Shown here: piece after piece, positions 34,455 through 46,200 of the stretch
Layout: every line of letters begins with the position of its first letter
How positions within the stretch are numbered: position 1 is the first letter of the stretch
NCBI RefSeq assembly: GCF_028476545.1
Contig: NW_026731910.1
Coordinates: forward strand, 124,001 to 188,000
Source of the DNA: Physella acuta
Lineage: Eukaryota > Mollusca > Gastropoda > Physidae
Direction of reading: 5' to 3'
DNA length: 64,000 bases
The notes under the pieces: model-generated
Seen by the model: only the letters and a program-made list of their open reading frames with translations
Told to the model about the DNA's origin: nothing
Database searches by the model: none
Position numbers and translations under genes: made by a program

Positions 34455-34526
34455 GCCGTGATCGTATAGTGGTTAGTACTTCGCGTTGTGGCCGCGACAA
34501 CCCAGGTTCGAATCCTGGTCGCTCAA
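34455..34526 (+). tRNA. tRNA-His (GTG anticodon), abnormal acceptor 3' strand
   Basis: A 72-nt sequence that follows animal tRNA-His closely: acceptor 5' strand GCCGTGA, D arm GTAT/GTAC with AGTGGTTA loop (internal A box), anticodon stem TCGCG/CGCGA with loop TTGTGGC and anticodon GTG at 34488-34490, variable loop CAAC, T arm CCAGG-TTCGAAT-CCTGG (B box). A run of five T starts 3 nt downstream, as for an RNA polymerase III terminator. The 3' acceptor strand reads TCGCTCA instead of the expected TCACGGC, so only four of seven acceptor pairs form, one of them a G-T wobble. The gene is therefore probably a pseudogene or a tRNA fragment, although all other arms are perfect. It could also be the head of a SINE, but no family body follows. 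Confidence 0.75.
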
Positions 34527-34548
34527 GATTTTTAGTCCGTGTATTTAT

Positions 34549-34852
34549 AAACACTTTTTTAAAAACCACGTTTTTCATGTGTAGCAACGGACTAAAAAGG
34601 AGAAAATAAAATACTTTAAAAAAAACTTTTTAAAAAACCACGTTTTTCTTGTGGACTAAAAAGTAGAAAATAACTATTTACATACATTTGATGACAAAAA
34701 ACGTGGGTCGGGCAGATGGGTCGGGAAATTTGATGGTGAACGTACCCACGTTTTTTGTCATCAAATGTATGTAAATAGTTATTTTCTACTTTTTAGTCCA
34801 CAAGAAAAACGTGGTTTTTTAAAAAGTTTTTTTTTAAGTATTTTATTTTTTA
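34549..34852. repeat. Large foldback: 107-bp arms, 35-bp spacer
   Basis: Left arm 34602-34708 and right arm 34744-34852 are almost perfect reverse complements, differing at one or two positions in A/T runs. The arms contain ACCACGTTTTTCTTGTGGAC and CATTTGATGACAAAAAACGT. A diverged direct copy of the outer arm half lies just upstream at 34549-34612. It may be a foldback/MITE or a recent inverted duplication. Confidence 0.92.
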
Positions 34853-35521
34853 TGTCATTCGTTCTCTTTAGCTGCTTGAAATATTGTACTTTTATATCTA
34901 AACCCATACTTCATGCATTTTTGTTTGAAAGTATTTATATTTTCCATCTTAAATTCTTCATGTATTTTTCCGTCCTAAAGACTTTATATGTTTTCTGTCT
35001 TAAAGTCTTTATATATCTACATTTCTTCAAGCTATTTCAGTCTGTTTGTGTTTGTTTTCTATCTCAATAGACGTGTCACTAATCTACAATCTGAAATTCT
35101 TCATATATCTGTGACCGGTGACCATATTTATGCATGTATTCTCGGAATGAAAGTTATCTTGTATTTTCTGTCAGAAAGTACATTTCCAAGACTAGATGTC
35201 CAGAGTTCGAATACTGACCGCACTAGGATTTCAACCTATTTATTTCTATGTGAAACCAATGATCCGCTCTGACGAAATAAAAATATCAGGTGGGAGCGGG
35301 GGTGAGTGTGGGGGTGGGGGTGACATAACACCTGTATCATTTCTGGCACTCTGTTGAGATTTGACCACGTTCAATATTTTGTTTGCACTCATTTTTTATT
35401 TCACATACTTTTAAAAAACTCGACATCAATATTTATTTACTCCATTTGTTTTTTAACAATTTAATATTGAGAAATTTCACAAAGCCAAATCAGTGTGTTA
35501 CGAAATCCCATTCAAGTAATA
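34853..35521. other. Non-coding, T-rich
   Basis: Open frames at 34765-35070 and 34988-35272 are Phe/Leu-rich readings of T-rich DNA and show no protein family features. A GGGGGTGGGGGTG run lies near 35305-35322. Confidence 0.4.
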
Positions 35522-35770
35522 AAACACATTATAAATGAGCACAATATGTCTTTAAATTTTACTGATTTAAAAAAAAAAGTATTTTTACTAATTGTTATCG
35601 TTACAATCATTACTTTTTTTACGTGGTAAAGTGGTTATTTTTTTAAAACATTATAAATGTGCACAATATTGTTTTAAATTTTATTGATTTAAAAAATAAT
35701 AATTAATTTTTACTAATTTTTTTAACGTTACAATCATTACCAGTGTTTACGTGATAAAGTGGTTATTTTT
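35522..35770. repeat. Tandem duplication, 123-bp unit
   Basis: Two diverged copies start ACATTATAAATG at about 35525 and 35648 and end GATAAAGTGGTTATTTTTT or a close variant. Confidence 0.85.
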
Positions 35771-36082
35771 TAACCCCTCGGCCTAACACGAGCCAGCGTC
35801 CATTCAACGAAAACCGGAAATTGAATCTTGATAATTGATCACCTGGTACCCGTGCCTAGCTTTGCCTGGCGTCGCTCCGGCATCAACGCTACCATTGTTA
35901 TTTTTTTTTTAAATGTTGTATAGAACAAGGAGGGGGGGGGGGGGGGGGGGAAATCAATAACATTATCCTCACACTAGAGGCACCCTACGTGTTAGTTAAT
36001 TACACCCCGCGTCAGGCAACAACATCCTACAAGCTGCTGGCCGTAGGGGATTTAAACGGCTAGTCATGTCCTTAGAATTGTA
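35771..36082. other. Non-coding with G tract
   Basis: A poly-G tract lies at about 35931-35950. Bases 35770-35890 are mixed-composition unique sequence. No gene was recognised. Confidence 0.4.
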
Positions 36083-36096
36083 TATATGTATATGTG

Positions 36097-36194
<98 letters not shown>

Positions 36195-36195
36195 A
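36083..36195. repeat. (TA)n microsatellite
   Basis: About 110 bp of TA dinucleotides with GTATATG interruptions on the left. Confidence 0.95.
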
Positions 36196-36379
36196 ATTTT
36201 TAGAGCTTACATGATTTTTAGAAATTACTTAATATTAAACATAGCCACGGGCCCGCCCAATACAACATTATAACTTTAAAGATGCAGTGATGCCACAGAT
36301 AATGTTTGTTTTGTTTTCAACTCTCCACTGCTGAATATGAAATACTCTTATTCAATCGCACCCCCCTTATCACTCCCCC

Positions 36380-36420
36380 TCCACACACACACCACACACA
36401 CACACACACACATACGCACA
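36380..36420. repeat. (CA)n microsatellite
   Basis: Short interrupted CA run within a C-rich stretch. Confidence 0.85.
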
Positions 36421-37550
36421 TATCCCGCATGCAAGCGTAAGCACCCTCTTTATAAAACTATTAAACTCACGTCGCTTTAAAATTTAACATTAAAATATGA
36501 AACTGGTTGAAATAAAATAAGAAAAAACACCCAAGACATAAAAAGGCAACACTCCTCCCATGACACATATAGCGCAGATACAATCTCTAATGTATTAAAA
36601 TAAAAACCACCTAAAAAATCCCACTTCTTCAAATTTAAACATTTTTTTTTCTGTTGCCTATATTTGAAACAGATCCGGGCGTAAAGCCGAGTGTAAGGTG
36701 TCCTCTCCGCGAAGCCATAGGACACGACGTTTTAAAAGTAACAAAGTTTAAAAAGAAGAGGGGGGGGGTTATGTACTGCACCCCACCTCGTCGCACCCCA
36801 CCCCCCCCCCCCAAACCTATCCGCCATGTTGACTCTACGTGCTAAATAGATATCCCCGCATGCCTTTGGGGTGAAACGATGTCTGTTTGTCCAATCATTA
36901 ACAGTCCCGGGTTAAGGCGAGCGTACGCTTTGCTTTCAAGGTCTTTTAATGCCGAGAAATGTACACACAATATTATTTTATAAGGTCCTTAAAACGGACA
37001 TGTTCTACAGAGGTAAAGATGTAATTAAGAGCCGTAGGAATTCGACATTCCTCTCTCTGGTGTTTGAACAGGTGTTGATGTGTGTGTAGTTTATACCAAG
37101 CCACTCTGGTTTACAGCGTTGCAATTTTTTTTCCATCGCCATCTCTACACGAAAACTACTTTTTATGACTTACGTAGGCCTAACTGGGTTGTGAGAAAAC
37201 TTCGTCTGAACAAATTGGAGATCAGTGTGATTGACGGAATTAGGATGCGGAGATATAATATTTCATATTATCTTTAAGTTTACGACAATCTATTTCTGCT
37301 ATGCAAATATATTAATATATTTTTTAAAATAATTCTTCTAATCTTAACAGCCTACTACAAGGTTCATTTAGATCAAAATAATCTTTTAATCGTATGTCCT
37401 GGTTTTAGCACCATTATGCAGCGTTCGAAAAAGTCCTTAAGTGCAATCCATACTAACTAACTACATCTTTTGCTTACTAATGAATTTGAATACCACCACC
37501 CCCCTCCAAATAAATATTTTAAAAATTTATATAAAAATATAAACTTTTAC
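36421..37550. other. Non-coding stretch
   Basis: No gene was recognised. G and C tracts lie at 36761-36769 and 36797-36812. Unique mixed sequence is at 36660-37080. Confidence 0.4.
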
Positions 37551-37656
37551 CAGTGCCCCCCTTCCTCGAAAGATCAGTCCACCCTCCCCCATAACGTTTA
37601 AAATGCCTCCCCCCCCCCCTCCTCCAACCCAGAAAAAAATTCTGAAAGAAACACTG
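37551..37656. mobile_element. MITE family B, inverted copy
   Basis: It starts CAGTGCCCCCCTTCC and ends AATTCTGAAAGAAACACTG, with C-rich tracts between. 106 bp, no coding sequence and no clear target duplication. Confidence 0.72.
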
Positions 37657-38194
37657 CTTGCACCCCTGCTTCGTCTGACTCCATGTGTTGATGTTGTTGT
37701 TTGTTTGAAGTCTCTTAAGCCTAGATATCTGTGTATAAAAGAAGTCGAATCTAATTTAGTTTTCAAATTTGGTTTACGAATAGCGGGGTAGAAAGCAAAA
37801 AAGATAATTTATTTTACCTGGGTCCGAAAGTTGACTCTTACAAAAGTAGGTATCTTAGGTATCTTAAGCTATTGGTTTTTGTGAGATCAGGGTTAGTACT
37901 AGGGTCATACATTAGGGTTAAGACTTGGATTAGGTGGTGTAAGTTTTATGATAAAGGAATGACATAAACATTTAATCTCAACGAAGGGGTGTTTTGTTTA
38001 ACTGTAATAACTATAAAACATCTTGCCAATTTTAACAATAAACTCTAGCTCGAATCGAACTATAGACCTAATCTAAAACACGGAAAAATTCACCTGATTT
38101 TTACAAAACTACTAGATCTAAATAATTAAGTATACATTCTGGAGAAGTAGAGTGTTGGACTATAGTAAAAAGTGATATTTCTGACCAGATTTAT
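37657..38194. other. AT-rich spacer
   Basis: Short duplications such as AGGTATCTT near 37850 are present. No gene was recognised. Confidence 0.35.
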
Positions 38195-38420
38195 CGACAA
38201 AAAACAGACATTCAGAAAACCTTGTCTAAAGGTAGATACAAGACATTTAGAAAAACCTTTCCTAAATATAGAAGCTAGACGTTTAGAAAAACTTTGCCAA
38301 AAGGCAGAACTCAAACATAACGGAACGGGGACATTTAGAAAGCCCTTGCCTATAGATGGAACCCGGATATTTAAAAAGCCCTTGCCTAAAGATTTAGAAA
38401 GCCTTTGTCAAATACACGTT
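38195..38420. repeat. Degenerate minisatellite, 30-45 bp units
   Basis: Six or so units carry ACATTTAGAAAACCTTGCC followed by TAAAGATAGAA-like sequence. The open frames on both strands (repeats of KPLPK / QSFSK type) derive from it. Confidence 0.78.
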
Positions 38421-38985
38421 CTGTAGTATTCCTAGTGTCGATAAACGAAGGAAGCAAAAATAGGGCATTGTCAACGATCTAGGGATCAAAACCACGACAA
38501 ATAGTTAATAACATATTTTTTTAATCTGACGTTATTTCTTTATTTAAAAGAAACTAGTAGTACTAAAATTTGGATAATTAGGAAAATAAGGACAAAAAGA
38601 ATAATTACCGTAATTAAAATAACAGAAACCACGATGTCAATTTTTTTCCCAAACTACAGCAAGACAATAGTATCACTGTACTATAGGTCTCCGGATCTAA
38701 AGGTCAATACACGAACGGTACTGGACCAGCTAATTAAATATCACGTGATGTTAATTGGTCTCGTACCGGGAACTGACCAGACGAATTGCCTATGAGAAGC
38801 CAGACAGAAGACAATTTGCTTGCTTGTCTGTTGTAGAAAAAAATCTTGAAACTCTTTGCTTCATGCTTTTTTAAAATATCGAGGCTATGGATATCACATT
38901 TTGAACCAATTTATTTTTTTATGTTTTTATTTGCTTCGCGAATCACGCTAGAAATTATTCTACCTAAAAATAAATGCATGCCTAA
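38421..38985. other. AT-rich non-coding stretch
   Basis: Nothing was recognised. Confidence 0.4.
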
Positions 38986-39098
38986 GGGGTTGTATATAAA
39001 TGACGTCACACGTTTTTGACGATTTGTACCCCCCCCCACCATCGATCTCACATCGTCACAAAACGTCAACCCCTACTCCTCCCCCGAAAATGGCGTCA
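38986..39098 (-). mobile_element. MITE family C, short copy
   Basis: The GGGGTTGTATATAAATGACG terminus continues into TCAC and a C-rich interior with CATCGTCACAAAACGTC, and ends AATGGCGTCAC. In reverse orientation it aligns with 61952-62048, including the GTGACGATG-GTGA motif. Confidence 0.65.
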
Positions 39099-39104
39099 CA
39101 ACTC

Positions 39105-39335
39105 AGCTAACTAATAAGTCTCGAGTTCGAATCCGGGTTCAAATAAGTAGACCGTCACTGAGTCTATCCAGCGCTGATGGGTACCTAACTCATGTTAGTG
39201 AAATTAAAGACGGCTGGGCATAGTGCTGACCACACTATCCTTTCATATTCCTAGGTAACAGAAACACGTGAACACTACTTCACTTGCACCATAGACCGTC
39301 AGGCTTGGAAGGGGAACTTTTACATATACTGCAAC
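39105..39335 (+). mobile_element. tRNA-derived SINE, family S1, 5'-truncated
   Basis: It starts inside the tRNA-like head, keeps the B box GAGTTCGAATCC at 39122-39133, then the family body with AGACCGTCACTGAGT, GATGGGTACCTAACTCA and CACTACTTCACTTGC. It ends GGGGAACTTTTAC. The A box is missing or mutated, as for a 5'-truncated or diverged insertion next to MITE C. Confidence 0.82.
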
Positions 39336-39489
39336 TGCTCTGAAGTATATGGTAACCTAGGATCAGGTCATAATTAACATAATTTACTAAAACTAGCCGA
39401 TCTTTATTCTGCCGCCAATTTCTCAAATATCCGAAAAGTTTCAGTATCTCAGTGAAAAAAACCCACCAACAATCTTAAGAAAATCAATT
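39336..39489. other. AT-rich spacer
   Basis: Nothing was recognised. Confidence 0.35.
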
Positions 39490-40170
39490 TTAAAATAAAC
39501 CGGGAGTGATATCCCCTAAACTTTCTCGGAAATTCTAATATAACACTACGTGGGATGGCAACTCGGAATATAGACATGATTTTTGTTTACTTAAACTTTT
39601 AAAAATAGAATAAAATCTAGTAGAAAAAAGAACTGCGCACCAACCGAACGCCAAAACAAAATGTGCATAATAGTGCGCAATATTATTAGTACTTTATAAA
39701 TTAACGTGGGTTTTTTGAGAAATCGGAAATAGCGTAAATTAGTACTTCCGGTCAACGGAAATTACTCAAAATTTGATAGAACGTAAAGAATTAGATCTTT
39801 TACTTACATGTGAAATTTCATTTATCTAACTGAAATAGTACTCAAGTTATAGCCTTTTGAAAAATTCAAAGTAGAAAAAAAAGTACCACTTCCGGTTATC
39901 GGAAATCGCTCAAAAGTTGATACGGATCTACGATTTTGATAAAATACTTATATATGAAATTTCATCAACCTAGCTGTAACGGTACTCAAGTTATCGTGTT
40001 TACACACAGACACACACACACACAGACATACGGACAAGATTGCAAAATTATGTTTTTCCGTATCAGGGAGGTGTAAAACGTCGAGATCTGTAAAAATCTC
40101 GATTTTTAAAAAAAAAATTTTTGCACGATTACAAGGCTTTCTCTATACTTCGTATATACGAGAAAGTAAA
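39490..40170 (-). repeat. Unclassified interspersed repeat R1, longest copy
   Basis: About 680 bp, reverse-oriented relative to the 8715-9150 copy. On the reverse strand it begins with an imperfect hairpin CTTTCTC...GAGAAAG (40137-40166) and contains a CA microsatellite at about 40008-40023. It then has two internal repeats of about 145 bp, each starting ATAACTTGAGTAC and each carrying an ACCGGAAGT word. It ends at the CTCCCGG block. No open frame was found and the class is unknown. Confidence 0.75.
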
Positions 40171-40220
40171 AATGACAGATTTAGTTTTTAAATTTAAAAT
40201 AAAAGCTACGTCACAGTTCA

Positions 40221-40230
<10 letters not shown>

Positions 40231-40253
<23 letters not shown>

Positions 40254-40264
40254 ACCCACCCCAC
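40231..40264. repeat. Poly-C tract
   Basis: About 30 consecutive or nearly consecutive C, followed by CCCACCCC. Confidence 0.95.
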
Positions 40265-41156
40265 CCCAAAGCAGCACAAACCAGGTCTTAAACAAATTGG
40301 GTTTACATGAAGCGTGTCGACTCAAATGCGATTGAATTGCATTACTCGTAAAAACATGTTATTGTAAGTATTTTGTTTTAATTGATATGCTATAGAACTG
40401 ACATTAGCCCACTAACCATCGACCTGATTTTTTACTTAATTCGTGACCTATTTAACCTTTGTCCTATTGGGTCCAAAAACTATTTTTACCTTGACCACAT
40501 GTGTTTTGATCATTTTATTGTTTACTTTCACATATGTCCCTTGGTCCTCAAAGGGTTAACCAGCGCCTTCTTTTACGCATAATTAGTTTAAATATTTCAA
40601 ATTTTCCAGTTCAAATTAACTCTCCACCTCCCAATTGTAAAAAACGGTTTTTTATGAATGGAAGTTTTTACCAAATTTTGTTTTTGAATCCTCAAAGACG
40701 TTATACAATACAATCATGCTTGAAACAAAATGACCAGAATTTAAATTTAAACGGGGTTGGGGGGCGTTGATTAGCCTGTGTTGACATTCGATAACAGGAA
40801 GAACTCGCTGTGTAAGCACCACACAATAAGCAAGGTGCAATTCGAAGTGAGCGCTTTTATCAACCGTGTTTGTTTTCGCGCGACTTTGCATTTTGTCGCA
40901 GGTGTATTGGAGTAGAACGCACGCGAGTTTAGCGAGCTGGGTCGGAAAAAAAAATGACCTACGGTTGAGCAGTTAGCTTCCCCGCCCCGCAAATTAACCC
41001 GAGCTTAAAATTTGTGTCTAATTAATGCTTGGTGTATACGTTGGGTGCAAGCGTTACAATTAAAATGTTAAGAAGATTGTTGAAAAAAAAAAGTTTTGTA
41101 AATTGTTATACGATTATACGCTGCCGGCTGAGAGATAATGAAAAACTGGATCGATG
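40265..41156. other. Non-coding, mixed composition
   Basis: No gene was recognised. Bases 40780-41000 are GC-richer and unrepeated. Confidence 0.4.
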
Positions 41157-41248
41157 GGGGGGGGGGGGGGGGGGGGGTGATAATGACGTACAATTAAAAA
41201 GGTTGCCACGTGGGTTGGAGAGGCGGGGGGGGGGGGGGTGGGGGGGTG
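41157..41248. repeat. Two poly-G tracts
   Basis: G runs at about 41157-41177 and 41224-41247 are separated by 45 bp, with only one or two interruptions each. Confidence 0.92.
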
Positions 41249-42189
41249 CAAACCACTTAAGATGGCTTGATGTTATGAGTCTTGATTTTTTTTTCCTTCC
41301 TCGTGGAGATGTCTAAATCAAAAGCATGTGTAGATCGCAGCCACAAGCCTGCGATTGTACCACGTATTGTTCTGGGCAAGCCACTGGACAAGTTCCATTG
41401 CAACCATGCATTGAATTTAAAGTTACATTTCTAAATCTTACCGTCCTTATTCAAACGTTTGTGAAGGGTTGCCTTAACGCTTCTATTTTGCTACAAAATA
41501 AAACAAATTTCAAAAGAAAAAAAAAATCAACGCCGAATTATTTTTTCATAACAAATAATTCTCTCCCTAAGTTCGTTAAATATTTCCTGTCATTGTTTTC
41601 TAGTCTCTGACAATTTAATTGCCAGGTAGACGCCTCGTCTACCGCGGCCCGGCTACACAAAAAACAAAAACCAGTAGAGTTTGTGGAACAATTATGCGCG
41701 GCACACACCTACGACCGACTTAAGTGGTTTATTTCGAACAATAGACAAAAATAATGCACTCATATCTCTCTTTTATCTCACTGATAATGTCGCCTATAGA
41801 AAGAGAGTTAATTGCTTAACCCCTTAATAGCTGTATATTTACATATTTATTTTCTCTCGTTATTAAAAACAGCAAGGGTAATGTTTGTGAATAACGCGTC
41901 GATAATTCGCCTTTGTTTTTGACTTTCCTAAGTTTTAGATTTTTTTAAACAAAAGATATATTGTATGTAGGGCTTTGATTATCGTGTAACACAACAACAA
42001 CAACCTCAATAGAACAACAATAACAAAAACTCTACGGACGTGTTGCTCAATACAACAATCCTAACACAGTAGTGACTTAGAATTCGTGAACATTTTCAAC
42101 CCAAAACTTGAACATATTCGGAATCTGGATGTATTTACACAATACGGTTTGCAGTATTTGCATATTCTGTAAAAAAAATGAAAAAGAAT
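41249..42189. other. Non-coding stretch
   Basis: No gene was recognised. The open frame 41326-41610 ends in Phe/Asn/Lys-rich low-complexity sequence. Confidence 0.4.
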
Positions 42190-42215
42190 ACACACACACA
42201 CACACACACACATAT

Positions 42216-42284
<69 letters not shown>
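42190..42284. repeat. Compound (CA)n(TA)n microsatellite
   Basis: About 24 bp of CA are followed by about 65 bp of TA. Confidence 0.95.
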
Positions 42285-42286
<2 letters not shown>

Positions 42287-43671
42287 TATTATAAAACGTT
42301 TGTTTTTAAATACTTTATTGCATTTCTATTCTTGACGCCGAACTAGAATCTAGTATCAATTCAAAACGGTGGGTTATTTTAAATCTTACAAATAAAAAAA
42401 ATGCTTATTAAAGTGCAATACAACACCAAAGACGAAACGGACAACATCAGCAGTTTGGTCCATGTCAGCAATGAGAATATCATTCTTTTTCACATTAATT
42501 ATATCTGATGTTCATTTATAAAGAGTTGTTGATTTTTTAGCGCAATTTCCATTCTGGAGAATTGCGTTTATTAACCCGTCATTTCTGGATGGATGAATGG
42601 ATGGATGGATGGATGAATGTATGAATGTGTGTCCGCAGCTTTAAGTCGTATCTCCTCCTCAACGAAGCAATATCGAGGACTAGTTCCAAAGCAAATATGT
42701 TAAGCAAGTTACGAGGATGAGCATAGGCCATAAAAATTCCGGGTTTCTTTCATGGATTTCCCGGAAAAGCCAAAAAACCTCGAAAAAATGCAGTTTTTGG
42801 CCCATATCTCGGCAACCAGACCACTTAGCGACTTGAAACATGTACCAATCGATTCCTGCCATAATTTAGAACAATATTGCCTAAGAAAGTTTTCAAAAAT
42901 ATCCTTTCGTTCGGTCACAAAATTTTTTTTGAATTAATTAAAATTTTGACCAAATTAGTAGGCATTTTTTCCAACCACACCACACGCGTCATCACGTTCA
43001 ATAGCTGCGCCATCGCGTTCCATGGCTGCGCCATCATGTTCAGTAGGCGCGCAATGGTTTTTAGTCATGTAACTCTATTGTAAATAAAACATGTAAAATA
43101 CTGAAAAAAAATTAATAAAAAACGTTTTAATAACTAACCAATGGTTTTACTAACCCTGCTCTTGATTTACGCTACGACAGAGCTATTTTTAGATAACATA
43201 AGGAAATTGCGCTAAAATTGTCACTAGACTTTTTAATTATTATTTTACTTGTAGATACGTGAATTACTTGTAAAATTTACAGGAATTTGTGATAATTAAA
43301 TTAGATTTTGAAATAGATCCTTAAGACATCCCCATTGGTCATGTTGACAAATGTTTAAAAAAAAAAAAAGAACGGAAACAAATTCCAAAGTGCTGCCATA
43401 GTTAAATAAATATAAGTTGACTGCCTTAGCTTCCACTTGAATCCAATTATTTAGATATTATAAAAGGAGACAAAAGAACAACAAAAGTAAATTGTATTAC
43501 ATTATAAAATTAGCAATGTTTCAACGATTACATTCAACACATAGTGTGACTAATTTTACGTGTTATATTTCCCACAATCTGAGGTAAATATGCTAAAAGT
43601 AAAATAAATTAAAACTCTAAATTTCGAGAAAGTACACATAACATGCCAGGCGTATATCTAAAGTTAAAGTA
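42285..43671. other. Non-coding stretch with minor repeats
   Basis: An ATGGATGGATG run lies at 42586-42616. Three copies of a 24-bp unit around GCTGCGCCATC lie at 42985-43055. The rest is AT-rich with no gene recognised. Confidence 0.4.
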
Positions 43672-43900
43672 AGTAGTTTCCCTTTCAAACCTGCCGGTCT
43701 ATGGGGCAAGTGAAGTAGTTTACTTGTTTCTGTGTCCTCGGCATATGAAGAGATAGTGTGGTTAGCACAATGCTTTACGTGAGTTAGGTACCCATCAGAG
43801 TTGGGTGCACTCAGGGACGGTCTACTGACTTGAGCCCGGATTCGAAATCGAGACATACGGGTTAGCAGTCCAGCTCTCTACCGCTAGGCCACTCCGTCCC
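43672..43900 (-). mobile_element. tRNA-derived SINE, family S1, best-preserved head
   Basis: On the reverse strand it reads GGGACGGAGTGGCCTAGCGG then TAGAGAGCTGGACTGCTAACC (A box TGGCCTAGCGG) and B box TTTCGAATCCGGG. The body has AGACCGTCCCTGAGTGC, GATGGGTACCTAAC and AACTACTTCACTTGCCCC, and it ends GGCAGGTTTGAAAGGG near 43672. The tRNA-like head is closest to a Ser/Leu-type tRNA. It defines family S1 here (seven copies in the window). Confidence 0.88.
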
Positions 43901-44093
43901 ATAGGCGTAATTCTTACAATGACATGTTTTCTAAAAATAATTATACAGTCTGTCTCATGGGTTCGGTGAAGGCCAAGACACACACCCGTCTCATTTGATT
44001 CGCGATCAGATTTTGTCCTTACGGATGATCGAAATATTAAGAAAGGTTCGGAGAAAGCGCATATGAAACGTAAAACAGAAAGGGCGCCACATC
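43901..44093. other. Non-coding spacer
   Basis: Nothing recognised before the LINE fragment. Confidence 0.35.
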
Positions 44094-44320
44094 ACATAAT
44101 GGAAGCCTGTATTCAGCATAACAAGACAGACCCTCGCCTGGAATCCACAAGGCAGGGGGAGGAGAGGCAGACCAAGAAAGACCTGGAGACGTGACCTGGA
44201 AGAAGACACCAAGAAGATTGGACACACCTGGGGACAGTTGGACAGAGACGTCTGGAAAGCTCTTGTCAGCGGCCTATGTCCCAGTAGGTACGACAGGCAA
44301 ACCTAACCTAACCTAACCAC
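44094..44320 (+). mobile_element. LINE 3' end (reverse transcriptase C-terminus)
   Basis: A frame beginning just after a TAA at about 44096 encodes ITRQTLAWNPQG, then RGRRGRPRKTWRRDL, then GHTWGQLDRDVW, ending VSGLCPSRYDRQ and a stop. The Arg/Gly/Pro-rich RGRPRKTWRR motif followed by a W-GQ stretch and xLC is the C-terminal tail of the endonuclease/reverse-transcriptase protein of non-LTR retrotransposons common in invertebrates. It is followed by CCTAA pentamers, a LINE-like 3' tail. All upstream domains are missing, so it is a 5'-truncated insertion and cannot be active. The conserved frame over about 60 codons suggests moderate age. Confidence 0.82.
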
Positions 44321-45472
44321 ATCACACTTGCTTGCTATTCTAAAAATACCCCCCCCCCCTCAAATAAGACACGTTTATCAACAGACCAATGACGTTAGCA
44401 CATTCTATTTTCCTCATATTTTACCTCAGAGAATCTCCCCATATTATTCAAAATAATCTCCACCATCATATCACTTTTTTAAAAAAGCCACCTACACGAC
44501 TAAATCAATACACTCCAGCTATCCGTCTGGGTGGGCTTTGGAGACCGGGTAAGGCCGTGATCATTGTCTCCCAGCCAAGCGTTCAGAGGTGAAGGCTTAA
44601 TCTGGAAGCGGATGATTGTCTTCATCTGACATTCCCAACGAACAGAGGGAACAAACCGTGAAGAAAAAAATAAACCACTGTCCTCTTACGCGTCCGCGTT
44701 TTTATCCCTGCTAAATAAAATTGGGGCTTAAACTGGATTTTTTTTTCTTTTTCTGTAATCATGGTTTAATAAATATTTTTAAAAAAAAAACACTTCCTGA
44801 ATTTAATTCATCATCAATGTAGCGTCAAAGGACGGGTTTTACCCTCCATAGTTCCCCGGTCACAATTTTTAAATCGCCGTATCACAAGCAACAACACAAT
44901 CTATCCAGAAGATAATATTGCACATCAATTGATGAAGCTAAAGTTAGTTTAATTCAGTGGAAAATTGAATTGATTCGAAGCTACGTCAGGGAGCCTCCCC
45001 ACGATACAAAAAAAAAAAAAAACCTTGCTATAAAAATATCGAGCCGATTAATTATATCTTCTGAAAACTGGAGAGAGAAAAAAAATTAATAAAAAAATTT
45101 CAGTTGTAGCTCACAGCATCAATTGTGTCATTGTCTTCGCCATAACGCGAATCCTGGTGTTATTACCACGTTAGGGGGGACGGCTAATCTGTCGATAAAA
45201 AAATAGCACAATCAGACAACGAAATGACCGACACTGTTAGAAGCTCCAAGATTTTTTTTTTTTACCTTGATTCAAACCCCACTCACGGGGAGCTTAAATC
45301 AAGGGGTGGGTGGGGTATCATTGCACGTGGCCTAGACAAATTTTGGTGGGGGCTTAATTCAATCTAATTACCTGCTGGCTCTCAAATAACAAGGTAGGCT
45401 ATCGCGCTTAGTTAAAATGTCCTTTGGCTATACTAGCCACACGCATGTCTGGGATGATAGCGAGATATATAC
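44321..45472. other. Non-coding stretch
   Basis: No gene was recognised. A C tract lies near 44350. Bases 44500-44700 are mixed-composition unique sequence. The rest is AT-rich. Confidence 0.4.
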
Positions 45473-45786
<314 letters not shown>

Positions 45787-46200
45787 ATTATGATATAGAT
45801 TGAGAGAGAGTTAATATAAAAATACTGAATCGGTTTTATAGAGATAATTGCTAATCACCATGTGTACTGTCAATCAGCTACTGTTGTCGTGTCCTATATC
45901 CATACTTTGAGAACCGTCGCTCTCTAGAACAATGGGAAACTCTACCTATCACTGTTTCCCGGGTGCTGGCAGCATTGACATTCTCGGAACTAATCACAAG
46001 GCTCGCCGGGGATAACCACGAGCCATCCCCTGGCCAAATTTAACAATGAGCCACTGTGGCAGTCGACAAAAGGACAGCGGATAATGGAGTTGATTGCCAG
46101 TTTGGCTGTTTATTGTAAGGGGATATTATTTGATTTCACCACTGGTAAAAACAAGGAACGCATTGACGGTGGTAAGGCAATCCCGCTCATTATCTTTTAG
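45787..46200. promoter_or_regulatory. Candidate cis-regulatory block (Fox and Sox-like motifs)
   Basis: Unique mixed-composition sequence. GCCAGTTTGGCTGTTTATTG near 46096-46115 joins an NF1-like half site with a Fox-type TGTTTATT. TTTAACAATGAG near 46038 has a Sox-like core. Function is inferred from motif density only. Confidence 0.25.

Noticed and set aside
34765-35272. Phe/Leu-rich open frames resembling membrane proteins
   Set aside because: They begin inside the foldback arm and run through T-rich low-complexity DNA with no family features.
44300-44320. Interstitial telomere repeat
   Set aside because: The unit is CCTAA, not CCCTAA, there are only about three copies, and it directly follows a LINE frame.
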